The notes: a model not told the origin generated them from the letters alone. Positions 41,589 through 50,668 are shown, counted from the first letter of the stretch. The stretch is 64,000 nucleotides of DNA from Berkiella sp963803015 (GCA_963803015.1 CAWDKV010000003.1:372001-436000); one strand, 5' to 3'. Made by a program: numbers and translations.

Positions 41589-43367
41589 CTATTCAGCTTT
41601 AAATTTACGCATGAGTACGTGATTGTGACATAGAGCGTAGTCAGCTGATTTTTGATAAAGCTGACACGCTGTTACGCCGCTGACATCTTTAATATCACCT
41701 TTGGCGCCTGCTACTACTAACATAGCAGCTCGCGTTGCGTTTTTCTCGCTTAATGCCCAATGTAAGGCGGTCTTACCCTTCAAAGGATTGGTATCTTTTT
41801 CATCAAGCGATGAAGTATCAGAACCGGGAGAGGATAAATAATCTATGAGTTGCTGCATAAACTGTTTTGATTGAAAGCCTGCAGCAGCGAGCCTTAAAGC
41901 TTGACCAGGTGTAGGAGTGGCTGTTGCTTTCGGTTTGCGATATTGCGCACAGAGCGTATCAAGTGGCAAACAAGGTAAAGGATTGGTTAATGCTCGATAA
42001 TGCTTTTGTGCTTTTCTTTGCATGAAGCTATTAAAACCATCTTTATCTTTAAAGGTGCTTTCATGGGTGGTATGGAGTTGTTTCGCTGAAAGATAGTCAG
42101 GATTGTCGCCCAATTTTATCTTTCCAAGGCGTTGCTCTAAGTCTTTTAAATCGATTTCTAATTGCGAAAAGCTTTGGCGTGATAACATCAGTTTAGGCCA
42201 AGCTAATTCTGCAACATGGAACCACTTTGTGTGATTTAAAGGTGGCATTTCCATTTTGTCCGAAATAAAACTATTAAAAAAATGGGGTTGCGCTTGGGGG
42301 GAGAGACGCTGAGTCGTCGTTTCAAGAGCGTGTTTTGCGCTTTCACTCAGAAATAATAAAGAGAAACTGTCACACAGCGCAGCACTATTTTGTAATCTGC
42401 TTTGGCAAGCTGTAATATGAGAACGATATCCTCTCGTGATTAAAGCTAATTCTAAGATTCGTAATAGTTCAAATTGCAAGTGCTGCGCTGCTGGTTCAAA
42501 AACCAAAATATGTAGATGGCCAGAACTATCCAGACCAATATCTAAAGCCATGCAGTGTGAAAATGAGGTATTAACAAAAAATAAAACTTGTGTTCGCTGC
42601 GATTCTCGACGATAAATACTATCGATAAGTTGAAGGAGTGGTGCAACAGATGCTGGGTCAATGCGAGTGAAAGTGGTCACTTCAGGCGTATAAATCACTT
42701 TGCCATTAAAGTTTCCACCCTGTTTTTGATGGCGTGCATTTTTTGTCGCTATAATTTTTTCGAAATCTTGCGCAAAAAGACGATGCCATTTGCTGGGAAA
42801 AGCGCGATGATCGAGTGTAAAGCGATAATACCATTTTGCATATTGATTACTGAGCTCTGCTATTAAACTAGATATTTCTCTGTCTTGAATGAGTGTGGGG
42901 AGATAAGCATGTTCTACAATCCCAATGCACTTTATAATAAGATTGAATGTAAAAGAGACAGAGTGTTTTGAAGCTGATAATTGCTCGCGGAGCAATTTTA
43001 ATGAATGAGCAGAGTTGGCATTTTGTATCGTTGCAGATTGAGCAAGATATTGTTGGGTGAGAGAAAGCCGTAATGCTGCGACTTTTCTTCCTAAAATAAA
43101 TTGCGTTTTAGCTTCAGCAATCAAACAAAAACAGGTAAATCTCTTTAACGCTGAATCAGGAGGGCTATCTACATAAGGTAGCACTAAGAGTCCTTCAGAT
43201 AAGGTATGGAGTGGGCCACTCATTTCGTTTAGTGTTTGATCATTTTTTTCAAACTCTTTTTGACTAGCAAGTCGATAAAGAAAAGCAAAAGCGCGTTGCA
43301 TATTTGGTGGCCAAGTATGACTAATCGGTTCTATATCTGCATGAAATTGTAATAAAAAATTTAGCAT
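41589..43367 (-). CDS. YopJ-like acetyltransferase with ankyrin repeats, candidate effector
   Basis: A 592-aa protein. The middle shows the YopJ (clan CE, C55) triad in order: H271 (NTSFSHCMALDIG), E291 (ILVFEPAAQ) and C332 (LQNSAALCDSFSLLF), with the oxyanion-type Gln at 326. Spacings of 20 and 41 residues are close to YopJ (19 and 44). The C-terminus holds one or two ankyrin repeats (GKTALHWALSEKNATRAAMLVVAGA, written here only as a region at about 535-575). YopJ enzymes acetylate Ser/Thr/Lys of host signalling proteins using acetyl-CoA and InsP6. Translocation and activity are inferred. ATG 43367 is preferred to TTG 43382. Confidence 0.65.
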   Translation of the reverse strand: MLNFLLQFHADIEPISHTWPPNMQRAFAFLYRLASQKEFEKNDQTLNEMSGPLHTLSEGLLVLPYVDSPPDSALKRFTCFCLIAEAKTQFILGRKVAALRLSLTQQYLAQSATIQNANSAHSLKLLREQLSASKHSVSFTFNLIIKCIGIVEHAYLPTLIQDREISSLIAELSNQYAKWYYRFTLDHRAFPSKWHRLFAQDFEKIIATKNARHQKQGGNFNGKVIYTPEVTTFTRIDPASVAPLLQLIDSIYRRESQRTQVLFFVNTSFSHCMALDIGLDSSGHLHILVFEPAAQHLQFELLRILELALITRGYRSHITACQSRLQNSAALCDSFSLLFLSESAKHALETTTQRLSPQAQPHFFNSFISDKMEMPPLNHTKWFHVAELAWPKLMLSRQSFSQLEIDLKDLEQRLGKIKLGDNPDYLSAKQLHTTHESTFKDKDGFNSFMQRKAQKHYRALTNPLPCLPLDTLCAQYRKPKATATPTPGQALRLAAAGFQSKQFMQQLIDYLSSPGSDTSSLDEKDTNPLKGKTALHWALSEKNATRAAMLVVAGAKGDIKDVSGVTACQLYQKSADYALCHNHVLMRKFKAE

Positions 43368-43553
43368 AGTGACTCTGCTCAAAGTTGCAATTTGACTAGC
43401 ATTGTATAGGATTAGCTTAATTCGTTAAAGGACTTAACTTACCTAAAATGATTCATTACGTGTATTTGCTCATGATGATAAATTAGAAAACATATGAATT
43501 TTTCTAGCTAAAATAGTATGATTTCCTTTGGTTAAACTGCAACAGGTATCAAG

Positions 43554-44045
43554 ATGAAAACATCAAAATTAATATTGGCGACAAGTGTGTTGGCTCTTTT
43601 ATTGACGCAATCGCTGAATTGCCAGGCTTATACTAAAGGGCAATATCAAAAAGCGGAAAGGATATTTGAAACGGTCAATTTTGAAAAAACAATAGATCAT
43701 CAGGTTAATCAATTAGTGAGTGCTTTTCAAAACAATCCCATATTTGCCAATCATGGATCAGAATTACGAACCATGTTTTTAGGCGCCATTGATTATAAAG
43801 CCCTAAAAAAAGAAACGATAAAATTTTATGCAGATAATTTTACTGAAAAAGAATTAGATGAATTGATTAAATTTAATCAATCGCCACTTGGCCAAAAAAT
43901 GCAAGCTAAATTACCCGAACTTTCTCAAACCATCATGAAACAAGTTCAACTCAAAATGGCTAAAAATCAAGATAAGATAGAACAACAAATGTTGGAAATA
44001 ATGAAAAGCGAGACTGTGCGGCTATTCACGACGGAGCCGAGTTAA
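43554..44045 (+). CDS. DUF2059-type secreted protein
   Basis: A 163-aa exported helical protein. The signal peptide is about 1-24 (ends NCQA). The DUF2059-like core includes YADNFTEKELDELIKFNQSPLGQKM, the typical ending of this family. Family function is unknown. It has its own upstream region and is followed by palindromic intergenic DNA. Confidence 0.8.
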   Translation: MKTSKLILATSVLALLLTQSLNCQAYTKGQYQKAERIFETVNFEKTIDHQVNQLVSAFQNNPIFANHGSELRTMFLGAIDYKALKKETIKFYADNFTEKELDELIKFNQSPLGQKMQAKLPELSQTIMKQVQLKMAKNQDKIEQQMLEIMKSETVRLFTTEPS

Positions 44046-44079
44046 TACGCGTAAGTCAGAGTAAATGCATTTCATTTCT

Positions 44080-44129
44080 CCTCTCCCAGTGTTGGGAGAG
44101 GAATCGACACATAAATGTCGCGAAGCGAC
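44080..44129. repeat. Intergenic palindromic element
   Basis: CCTCTCCCA-GTGT-TGGGAGAGG (44080-44101) is followed by GTCGC-GAA-GCGAC (about 44117-44129) and GGGTGAGGG. It may act as a terminator for the convergent genes on either side. Confidence 0.6.
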
Positions 44130-44163
44130 GGGTGAGGGAAGATCAAGTGTGTGCGCGCAGGTA

Positions 44164-44727
44164 TTAATGTTCTTCTATTTTTTCTGGCGCTTCTTTTGAC
44201 TTCCCCTTACCCTTAATCTTAAATTTAGCGTCTTTATGCAGTAAATAGACACCAATGGAAAGGGCGGAAATAGATAAGGCAAAATACATCATTTCCAATG
44301 CGCCATCGTACTTGATATAGAGTACGCGTTGAAAAAAGCTGACCACTAATACCATCACAATGACTTTGGCTAATTTGTCTTTTAATTCATCTAAAGAGTT
44401 GATGGCCAAAATTTGAGGCATTTTGACGTTTATAGAAGACTTTTCATCTGAGACGAAAAGCTCGTACAACCCAAAGCTAAAAATAAGTAACACAACCGCG
44501 ATGAGATAGAGATCGACCGCGCCAATAATTTCACTGACGATATCATCATGCAAAGATTCAGGATAACTGAGGTTTATTAAAGCCCCAAACACTTCTCCAA
44601 TCATTTTAAGCATGTCTATAGTTGAGGCAAGAAATAAAATAAGAGCACTGATTGCGCCAAATAAAACGGGCAATAAGACAAATATTTTGGAGACAGAGAG
44701 TAATTTCTCAAATAAATATTTACGCAC
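44164..44727 (-). CDS. YqhA/UPF0114 family membrane protein
   Basis: A 187-aa inner-membrane protein with four hydrophobic helices: KIFVLLPVLFGAISALILF, DLYLIAVVLLIFSFGLYELF, then DELKDKLAKVIVMVLVVSFF and a last one near ALSISALSIGVYLL. The ELFVSD and LDELKDKLAKVI stretches are typical of the UPF0114 family, whose function is unknown. It has a charged Lys-rich C-terminus and is probably cotranscribed with the small gene just upstream. Confidence 0.85.
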   Translation of the reverse strand: MRKYLFEKLLSVSKIFVLLPVLFGAISALILFLASTIDMLKMIGEVFGALINLSYPESLHDDIVSEIIGAVDLYLIAVVLLIFSFGLYELFVSDEKSSINVKMPQILAINSLDELKDKLAKVIVMVLVVSFFQRVLYIKYDGALEMMYFALSISALSIGVYLLHKDAKFKIKGKGKSKEAPEKIEEH

Positions 44728-44744
44728 AAAGTGCTCCTGATAGC

Positions 44745-44921
44745 TTATTTAGGCCTGGTGCCACATTTGCAAACCCTGGCGCCTGTGGCTGCGCAGGGGG
44801 CAGACGTTGATGAAGTTGAGGGAGCAGAGGTTGAGCTCGTTGTTGGCGTCGCTGATGCGCTAGTATTAGGTGTCGGGCTAGTCTGATTGTTTGAACCCGT
44901 CAATGCATTCCACATCCACAT
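44745..44921 (-). CDS. Small Ser/Thr/Pro-rich protein (58 aa)
   Basis: A short reading frame from ATG 44921 to TAA 44745-44747, ending 17 bp before the UPF0114 gene on the same strand. It begins MWMWNALTGSNNQTS, has a low-complexity Ser/Thr/Pro/Ala middle, and ends ARVCKCGTRPK with a CxCG motif. TGGGG lies seven bases before the start. The composition and tight spacing suggest a real small gene; function unknown. Confidence 0.45.
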   Translation of the reverse strand: MWMWNALTGSNNQTSPTPNTSASATPTTSSTSAPSTSSTSAPCAATGARVCKCGTRPK

Positions 44922-45122
44922 AAATAAACCCCATTCAGTTAAGTTAAATCATTTCAAGAGCCATATTTTACACCATTTGTTCAAAAATGGATCGGAATTT
45001 AAATACGTGATCATGCAGGTATCGTTAGTCGTAGACAAACGGTCAAACGTTGTTATTTTACCAACTATTTGATAAACTGCCCCAGCTTAACAGTTTATAA
45101 ACTAACTTCTTGAGGTGGGACA

Positions 45123-45680
45123 GTGATCGCAGGTGCAAAAGCAAATAGACAAATTCAAGGAGTACAAAGCTTAACCTTGCCAAAAGCAATGGAATACGTA
45201 AAAAAGTACTTAAAATTGACGAATCCATATGAGATCCATACTCAAGCTGTTAATTTGGTGAGCCTGTTTGGGAACCGTGCTACCCATGCAGGGATTTGTG
45301 CTTATTTGGAAGGAAAAGCGAAGCCAAAAGAAAAAGAAAATGATCAAGAACAAGGAAATATTAAAACGACTGCAAAAGTGTCGAGTACTGAGAAAAGCCA
45401 TCATGGCCAACAGGCCTTAGCTTCTCTCACATCAGAGAACTTGCCCATCAGGACTAATGAGCCACCCTTTACATTGGAAGAGGCTGCTCTCAAAATCAAA
45501 CAAGAATTAAAGTGGACAAACACAACGGATATCGACTTAGCCGCACGCTATTTAGTGCTAAAACAGCAAATGTTTCAAACGCTGGATGCAGTATTTACCA
45601 TAACTTTTATCAAAAATACACTTTCTAAATTAATGCCAGACATGCCCAAGATTCCTCACAGCAGCGAGAGAGTTACATAA
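45123..45680 (+). CDS. Hypothetical helical protein with a duplicated domain, first gene of the caspase-like operon
   Basis: A 185-aa protein with two similar helical units at about 17-63 (LTLPKAMEYVKKYLKLTNP) and 116-166 (FTLEEAALKIKQELKWTNT) joined by a charged linker. No known family. GTG 45123 has GAGGTG (45112-45117) five bases upstream. It ends 22 bp before the first caspase-like gene, so the three genes look like one operon; an adaptor or chaperone role is speculation. Confidence 0.65.
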   Translation: MIAGAKANRQIQGVQSLTLPKAMEYVKKYLKLTNPYEIHTQAVNLVSLFGNRATHAGICAYLEGKAKPKEKENDQEQGNIKTTAKVSSTEKSHHGQQALASLTSENLPIRTNEPPFTLEEAALKIKQELKWTNTTDIDLAARYLVLKQQMFQTLDAVFTITFIKNTLSKLMPDMPKIPHSSERVT

Positions 45681-45702
45681 AGATCAAGCTATTGAACCTA
45701 TC

Positions 45703-46629
45703 ATGCCTCCTGCCAATTTTGTTATCTTTAGTCGAAAAGAGGTTTCGGCTTTAAATGCAAAAGAGCAGATGAAAATAGCAAAATTCAGAGAGTTGGCCAA
45801 GGTTGGTGACGCTAATAATGCACGTTATAATCAATTTGTCTTTTTGCTTGGTGAGCCTAAATTACCGACACGACATTCTGGTGTCGATGATTCGAGCCAT
45901 CCTGAAATGGAAATCAGTTTTATTTGGCAGGATTTACTGGAAAGAGGGCATACCACGTTAAAATTAATTCATAACCGTGTGAATGCGCAAAAGCCTTGTC
46001 CCAAAGTGATATTTATGCGAGGCCCGATTCGCAGTGAAGAGGACAACTTAACTAAAGACATGCATACAGGACATACGCTCGATGCTTATGCTCGTCAAAT
46101 CGAAAATGAAAATCAATTGCCTATAGAGTTTCATCTTGCAGGCCATGGCACACCCGAATTTATCGGTCCTATGATTTTAGAGCGCAGAATAACGCCGGAA
46201 GATTTTGCTGAATATTTTTGCTCTATAGCAAGTAAATCCAACCTTTTGGAAACGTTAAAAAGAAAGAAACTTGTTTTTGTCTTTCATACGTGTAATAGCG
46301 CTTATATAGAGATTACTTCTGAAAATACAGATCAAATAAAGGAAAAAATGCAAGTTCACTCCATTATTGGAAGATTTTTTCAGAAAATGAGCGCAATGGG
46401 TTTTGAAAATTTTGAAGTGAGTGGCTTTAGAGGTTTTTATAGTACTTATATGAATGGTGCAGGCGCAAGAGTAACTGGTTCTCTTGACGATGACCACGCT
46501 AGAACTTATAGTGCCGAAAGCGCAAAATATACCATTTTAAAAGCGCAAGGAGTTGTGTCTGTTGAACTGCCGAAAGGGGAAGGTTCACATTTCCCTGTTC
46601 GTTTTGAAGGAAATTCATTTAGACCTTAA
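45703..46629 (+). CDS. Caspase-like (clan CD) cysteine protease homologue 1, candidate effector
   Basis: A 308-aa protein without signal peptide. It has the clan CD dyad arrangement: a hydrophobic strand leading to the His-Gly pair (IEFHLAGHGTP, H148), about 49 residues, then a second hydrophobic strand leading to the Cys (LVFVFHTCNSAYIEI, C197). This order is shared by caspases, gingipains, CHAT proteases and the C80 toxin processing proteases. The C-terminal part carries VSGFRGFYSTYMNGAGAR. It is paralogous to the next gene. Activity, substrate and secretion are inferred. Confidence 0.65.
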   Translation: MPPANFVIFSRKEVSALNAKEQMKIAKFRELAKVGDANNARYNQFVFLLGEPKLPTRHSGVDDSSHPEMEISFIWQDLLERGHTTLKLIHNRVNAQKPCPKVIFMRGPIRSEEDNLTKDMHTGHTLDAYARQIENENQLPIEFHLAGHGTPEFIGPMILERRITPEDFAEYFCSIASKSNLLETLKRKKLVFVFHTCNSAYIEITSENTDQIKEKMQVHSIIGRFFQKMSAMGFENFEVSGFRGFYSTYMNGAGARVTGSLDDDHARTYSAESAKYTILKAQGVVSVELPKGEGSHFPVRFEGNSFRP

Positions 46630-46649
46630 TTGAATAAGGAGCTTTGATA

Positions 46650-47603
46650 ATGTTGAAGTCACTTGGATCTATTTCGGCAACGCCAACGCCGGCAGCCTCT
46701 TTGACAGTGCAATTTTCTAATTTAAAGTTAAATAATAAATCTAAAAGATACCGTGATTATGTTTTCATGGCAGAAGTCCCGGCATTAATAATAACCGATC
46801 AAGGAATAAGCGAAAGCGATGATTGCCGAGAACTAACAGAATTTTGTAAAAACACTATCAATTTGTTATCCAATAGAACCAAAAGAGATTTAACTTATCC
46901 TTTACCTCTTGTCCCAGTGAAGATAGGCGAGAACGATAAAATATCGAGTGATTTTTTTAGAAAATATTCATTAGAAAATTGTGTTGATAATATTCGTAAA
47001 GAGACACAATATAGAATTACTTTTCATATTGTGGGACATGGTACACCAACAAGCATAGGGGTTGCTGAGGAGAAAAATCAAGTCTCCCCAGAAGAGCATG
47101 CCGCTAGAATTCAATCCTTATTTGAGCATTATGATTTAACGGATTTTAAACAAAAACCCATCAGTTTTGTTTTTCATACCTGTAATAGTGCGTATGTTGA
47201 AGTCTCATCCGAACAGACTCGTGAAGAAGTGTTTACACAAATCAAAAATGATTCCTTTATCGGACGGTTTTACCAAGTGATGAAAGCATGGGGAATGCAA
47301 GACATGCAAGTCACAGGTTATCGAGGATATTATGCTTCTTATACCTCAGGTGGCGCAGGCTCTGCTTGTATTCAAGATTCTTTTTGTAATCCGAAAATCA
47401 CCAAAGACGCTTCGCATGGCGAATATACTCTCTCAGAGCAGGGGTGTTCTGCACCGCATGTAAATCGAGAAGATCTTTTTTTCCCTGTTACGGTGTATCC
47501 ACTCTCTTCTCAAAATCAGCAAGTTCGGCAAACCAAAATAACGCCTAATGAGGCATTCTCCTCTGGAAAAAAAATAAGCATCGCCCTTAAAGCTTCGAGC
47601 TAA
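46650..47603 (+). CDS. Caspase-like (clan CD) cysteine protease homologue 2, candidate effector
   Basis: A 317-aa paralogue of the preceding gene. The dyad is H130 (ITFHIVGHGTP) and C178 (ISFVFHTCNSAYVEV), 48 residues apart. The shared downstream block is GRFYQVMKAWG and VTGYRGYYASYTSGGAGS. The N-terminal 90 residues differ, which may set substrate or targeting specificity. ATG 46650 has AAGGAG eight bases upstream and is preferred to TTG 46644. It lies 20 bp after copy 1, so the two are cotranscribed. Confidence 0.65.
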   Translation: MLKSLGSISATPTPAASLTVQFSNLKLNNKSKRYRDYVFMAEVPALIITDQGISESDDCRELTEFCKNTINLLSNRTKRDLTYPLPLVPVKIGENDKISSDFFRKYSLENCVDNIRKETQYRITFHIVGHGTPTSIGVAEEKNQVSPEEHAARIQSLFEHYDLTDFKQKPISFVFHTCNSAYVEVSSEQTREEVFTQIKNDSFIGRFYQVMKAWGMQDMQVTGYRGYYASYTSGGAGSACIQDSFCNPKITKDASHGEYTLSEQGCSAPHVNREDLFFPVTVYPLSSQNQQVRQTKITPNEAFSSGKKISIALKASS

Positions 47604-47723
47604 ATATCGCATAACGTTATTCATTTGCTGTATATAAATTTAGCTTGATTGAATAATCAATAGCGAGATGACTTTATATTTGCAATAATAACTTAATGAG
47701 TTAACTAAAGAGTGAGTTGCTGT

Positions 47724-48332
47724 ATGAAGAAAACCCAAAAGGTCATGGCTTGTTCTTTTGTGATGCTATTCACCCTTTTCCCTTCTATGAGCTACGCCTT
47801 GATTACAACGACCACCACCACCCCGGCACAAAATTTACCCTATCAACAAACAGGGCTGACACCCTATAACGCCCCACAAGGGGTAACATCCTATCAGCAA
47901 GGGGGGAGTACTTTGAGCGCGCCGCCAAGTACGGTTACCACTGTGCCTACCACCACGACAACAACGATTAGTGGCACGGGTGCGGTCCCAAGAACAGGCG
48001 CAGCGTCGAGTCAGACCACTACAGAAACGACGACCCAGCAAAAAGTGACAGCACAAAACGCACCAGTTGAAGAAAATCTAAATATTCCACCACGAGCGGA
48101 GCCTGTCACCTTGCGGCAAATTGCAGAACTGATGATCTATGAAAGTAATATCACCCATGGTGAATGTGCCTGTCCTTATAGTCCAGATAGAATAGGTGGA
48201 CAATGTGGTAGCGAGAGTAAGTACTATAAGCCCCATAGCGATAAAATCTATTGTTATTATGGTGATATAACGAATAAAGATATTCATTTTTATTGGTTGA
48301 AGAATGGGATAGGTATATCAGATTATTTTTAA
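47724..48332 (+). CDS. Secreted Thr-rich protein with C-terminal CxCP/CG/CY cysteine motif
   Basis: A 202-aa exported protein. The signal peptide is about 1-26 (FPSMSYA-L). A long Thr/Pro/Gln/Ser-rich low-complexity segment follows. The C-terminal domain has the pattern CACPYSPDRIGGQCG...KIYCYYGD. Similar CxCP...GxxCG...CY modules occur at the ends of various small secreted proteobacterial proteins; their role is unclear. ATG 47724 with AGTGAG upstream is preferred to GTG 47712. Confidence 0.7.
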   Translation: MKKTQKVMACSFVMLFTLFPSMSYALITTTTTTPAQNLPYQQTGLTPYNAPQGVTSYQQGGSTLSAPPSTVTTVPTTTTTTISGTGAVPRTGAASSQTTTETTTQQKVTAQNAPVEENLNIPPRAEPVTLRQIAELMIYESNITHGECACPYSPDRIGGQCGSESKYYKPHSDKIYCYYGDITNKDIHFYWLKNGIGISDYF

Positions 48333-48359
48333 GATGAATTTTCGGTGGATCTGTTTTAA

Positions 48360-49643
48360 CTACAATATTTCGGATATTTCTTTTTTCTGCGGGTGAATGG
48401 GGGCAAATATTTTTAAGGTTTTTATGCGGTTATCTTGTACGGAAACCACTTCAATCGGCACCCCCCCGATTAAACAGCAAGTGCCGATTGCAGGAATATC
48501 TTGTAAATATTCTATCACTAATCCACTGACGGTTTTGGGACCTGTAATGGGTAATGTCCATCTGGCTTCGCGATTAAATTCGCGAATAGTTGTTGCGCCA
48601 TCAACGAGATAAGATCCATCTTCTTGTTCAATAATAGAATAACTGACAGATATGTTTGTGGTAAATTCGCCAACTATTTCTTCTAAAATATCATCTAAGG
48701 TAATTAAGCCTAAAATATCTCCATATTCATCAACGACTAATGCGAAGCGTTTTTTGGCGTGTTGAAAGTTAATCATTTGCCGGGTGACTGAGGTTCCTTC
48801 AGGAACAAATAAAGTATCATCGAGTGATTGTTTTAATTTTTCCAAATTAAATTCTCTATCTGCCATCAGATGCAAAGCGCGTTTGGCGTGGATAAATCCG
48901 ATGATATTATTCAGATCTTGCTGGTAAACGGGTAAAAAAGTATGTTGGGTACTTGCCAGTTGCGCCAGAACAACATCCCATTCATTGTCAATGTCTAACC
49001 CAACGATTTCTGTGCGGGGTACCATAATGTCTTCAACCGCTACTTTCTCCAAATCCAGGATGCTAAGCAGCATATTTCGATGTTTTGAAGGAATTCTGCC
49101 TGTTGTCTCATGGACAATAGTACGTAATTCATCCCGTGTGATGCCCGCAGATTCTAATGGGGCAAATGAAACGCCAAACAGTTTAAGAATGCCATTGGAA
49201 ATAGCATTGGTAGCCCAAACCAGGGGATAACAGAGGGTTAAGAAAAATTTTACTGGCATAGATGCAGGAAAAGCAATCTTTTCTGGGTAGAGCGCAGCGA
49301 GGGTTTTAGGACATAGCTCTGCAAAGATCAAAAGTAAAACAGTAGTGGCAACGCTCGCTACGATGACGCCCCATTTATCGCCAAGTAATTCTATCGCAAT
49401 AACCGTTGCCAAAGAGCCAGTGATAATATTAAAAAAAGTGTTACCTAATAAAACCATGCCCAAAAATCTATCTGGGCGCTGTAGCATATCATGCACCCTT
49501 TTTGCATTTTTTGAAGTTTTAGCCAGATGCTTCAAACGATATCGATTTATCGACATCATGCCTGTTTCAGCAGCTGAAAAGAAAGCGGATAACAAAACTA
49601 ATGTTATCAGCAAGAGTGCCAAAAGATAGATAGGGGTATTCAC
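48360..49643 (-). CDS. CorB/CorC family (DUF21-CBS) membrane protein
   Basis: A 427-aa protein with an N-terminal DUF21 (CNNM) membrane domain (LSAFFSAAETGMMSINRYRL), a CBS pair with the hallmark DIMVPRTEIVGLD, and a C-terminal CorC_HlyC domain. The CNNM/CorB family is linked to magnesium and cobalt efflux. The position before the CcsA-like gene and ffh matches E. coli yfjD-ypjD-ffh. Confidence 0.9.
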   Translation of the reverse strand: MNTPIYLLALLLITLVLLSAFFSAAETGMMSINRYRLKHLAKTSKNAKRVHDMLQRPDRFLGMVLLGNTFFNIITGSLATVIAIELLGDKWGVIVASVATTVLLLIFAELCPKTLAALYPEKIAFPASMPVKFFLTLCYPLVWATNAISNGILKLFGVSFAPLESAGITRDELRTIVHETTGRIPSKHRNMLLSILDLEKVAVEDIMVPRTEIVGLDIDNEWDVVLAQLASTQHTFLPVYQQDLNNIIGFIHAKRALHLMADREFNLEKLKQSLDDTLFVPEGTSVTRQMINFQHAKKRFALVVDEYGDILGLITLDDILEEIVGEFTTNISVSYSIIEQEDGSYLVDGATTIREFNREARWTLPITGPKTVSGLVIEYLQDIPAIGTCCLIGGVPIEVVSVQDNRIKTLKIFAPIHPQKKEISEIL

Positions 49644-49664
49644 CCGAGTGCTCTCCTTGTTATC

Positions 49665-50447
49665 TCAAGTAAAAGCTTTAGTGCCAAAATAGGAAATAAG
49701 TGTTAAAAAAGTACCACTAAATGTCCAGCGAATGGCGGTAAGACCTCGCCAACCAAAATAATAGCGGCCCACTAAGAGTAAAATTAATAAAATCCAAGCA
49801 CCCAGAGATAAAAGGGTTTTAGGTAATAACAGTGGCGAAGTCAAAGGGTAACCAAAAAAGAAACCTGTGAAGAGGGTTCCGGAGAGAAATAACATCCCGC
49901 ACCAAATAATCGCAAAGAGTAAACTTTCCATGGATTGTAGGGGAGGTAAAATACGGAGCATTTTCGATGGTGGATGATGTTTTAATAAATAATTTTGTAG
50001 TCCCATCAAGAGTCCCTGCGCACTCGCAAGACTGAGCAAACTCATGGCAAATAAAGAGATAAAAATATGCGCTATCATGGTTGGCTGTGCTTTGGTGTTG
50101 ACGATTTCATTTTCACCCCACAAAAGCGCTAAGCCTATAGCAAGTGCGCTCAGCGGGTAGGTGAGTACACTCAGATTTTCTACAGGACGTTTTAGAGCAG
50201 TTAACAGCGTCAAGAGATTCATCAACCACATCATAAAAGAAAACATCATCAGCCAATTGAGGTTTTGTCCCTGCGGGGTTTCAATTTGCTGATATAAAAC
50301 CCAAAGGTGAAGAAGCAAGCAAAAGAAGGTACTCGCAAAATAAGAGGAAGTTGCCCATTTCAGACGACCAAAAAGCGTATAACCTTGTTGGGCTGCTGCA
50401 AAAAGATAGCAAAATATAGTTAGAATGCTGATGTTTATTAGGCTCAT
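49665..50447 (-). CDS. CcsA/YpjD family cytochrome c assembly-like membrane protein
   Basis: A 260-aa protein with eight or so hydrophobic helices and the CcsA-like core (PTMIAHIFISLFAMSLLSLA, then ESLLFAIIWCGMLFLSGTLFTGFFFG). Related proteins carry haem in cytochrome c maturation; YpjD itself is poorly understood. ATG 50447 is preferred to GTG 50453, which lies inside the AAAGGTG ribosome site. Divergent from ffh. Confidence 0.85.
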   Translation of the reverse strand: MSLINISILTIFCYLFAAAQQGYTLFGRLKWATSSYFASTFFCLLLHLWVLYQQIETPQGQNLNWLMMFSFMMWLMNLLTLLTALKRPVENLSVLTYPLSALAIGLALLWGENEIVNTKAQPTMIAHIFISLFAMSLLSLASAQGLLMGLQNYLLKHHPPSKMLRILPPLQSMESLLFAIIWCGMLFLSGTLFTGFFFGYPLTSPLLLPKTLLSLGAWILLILLLVGRYYFGWRGLTAIRWTFSGTFLTLISYFGTKAFT

Positions 50448-50600
50448 ATTCACCTTTTTGAATTCACTTTAATAATGGCATACCTAAGGGGTAGAAGAAA
50501 GTGAGGACTTTTGGGTACACTGCGGTGAGAAGACAGGATCAGGCTAGGGGGTTAGTTTTTCTGATCGGAAAGCTCTCGCTGCCTGCAACAAAATAGTTGT

Positions 50601-50630
50601 TTGTCCTGCGATAGATATTAAAGATATAAT
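50601..50630 (+). promoter_or_regulatory. Promoter of the ffh-rpsP-rimM-trmD-rplS operon
   Basis: TTGTCC (50601-50606), 18-bp spacer, TATAAT (50625-50630), about 40 bp before ffh. Confidence 0.5.
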
Positions 50631-50668
50631 AGAAAGCTGTTTGACTAATTATTTTATATAGGTGAGGC

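Noticed and set aside
44887..45072. 61-aa + strand frame
   Set aside because: Non-ATG start, no ribosome site, and it overlaps the better-supported minus-strand small gene.
50454..50668. Possible 4.5S SRP RNA upstream of ffh
   Set aside because: The conserved GGAAGGAAGCA-type loop of bacterial SRP RNA is absent.
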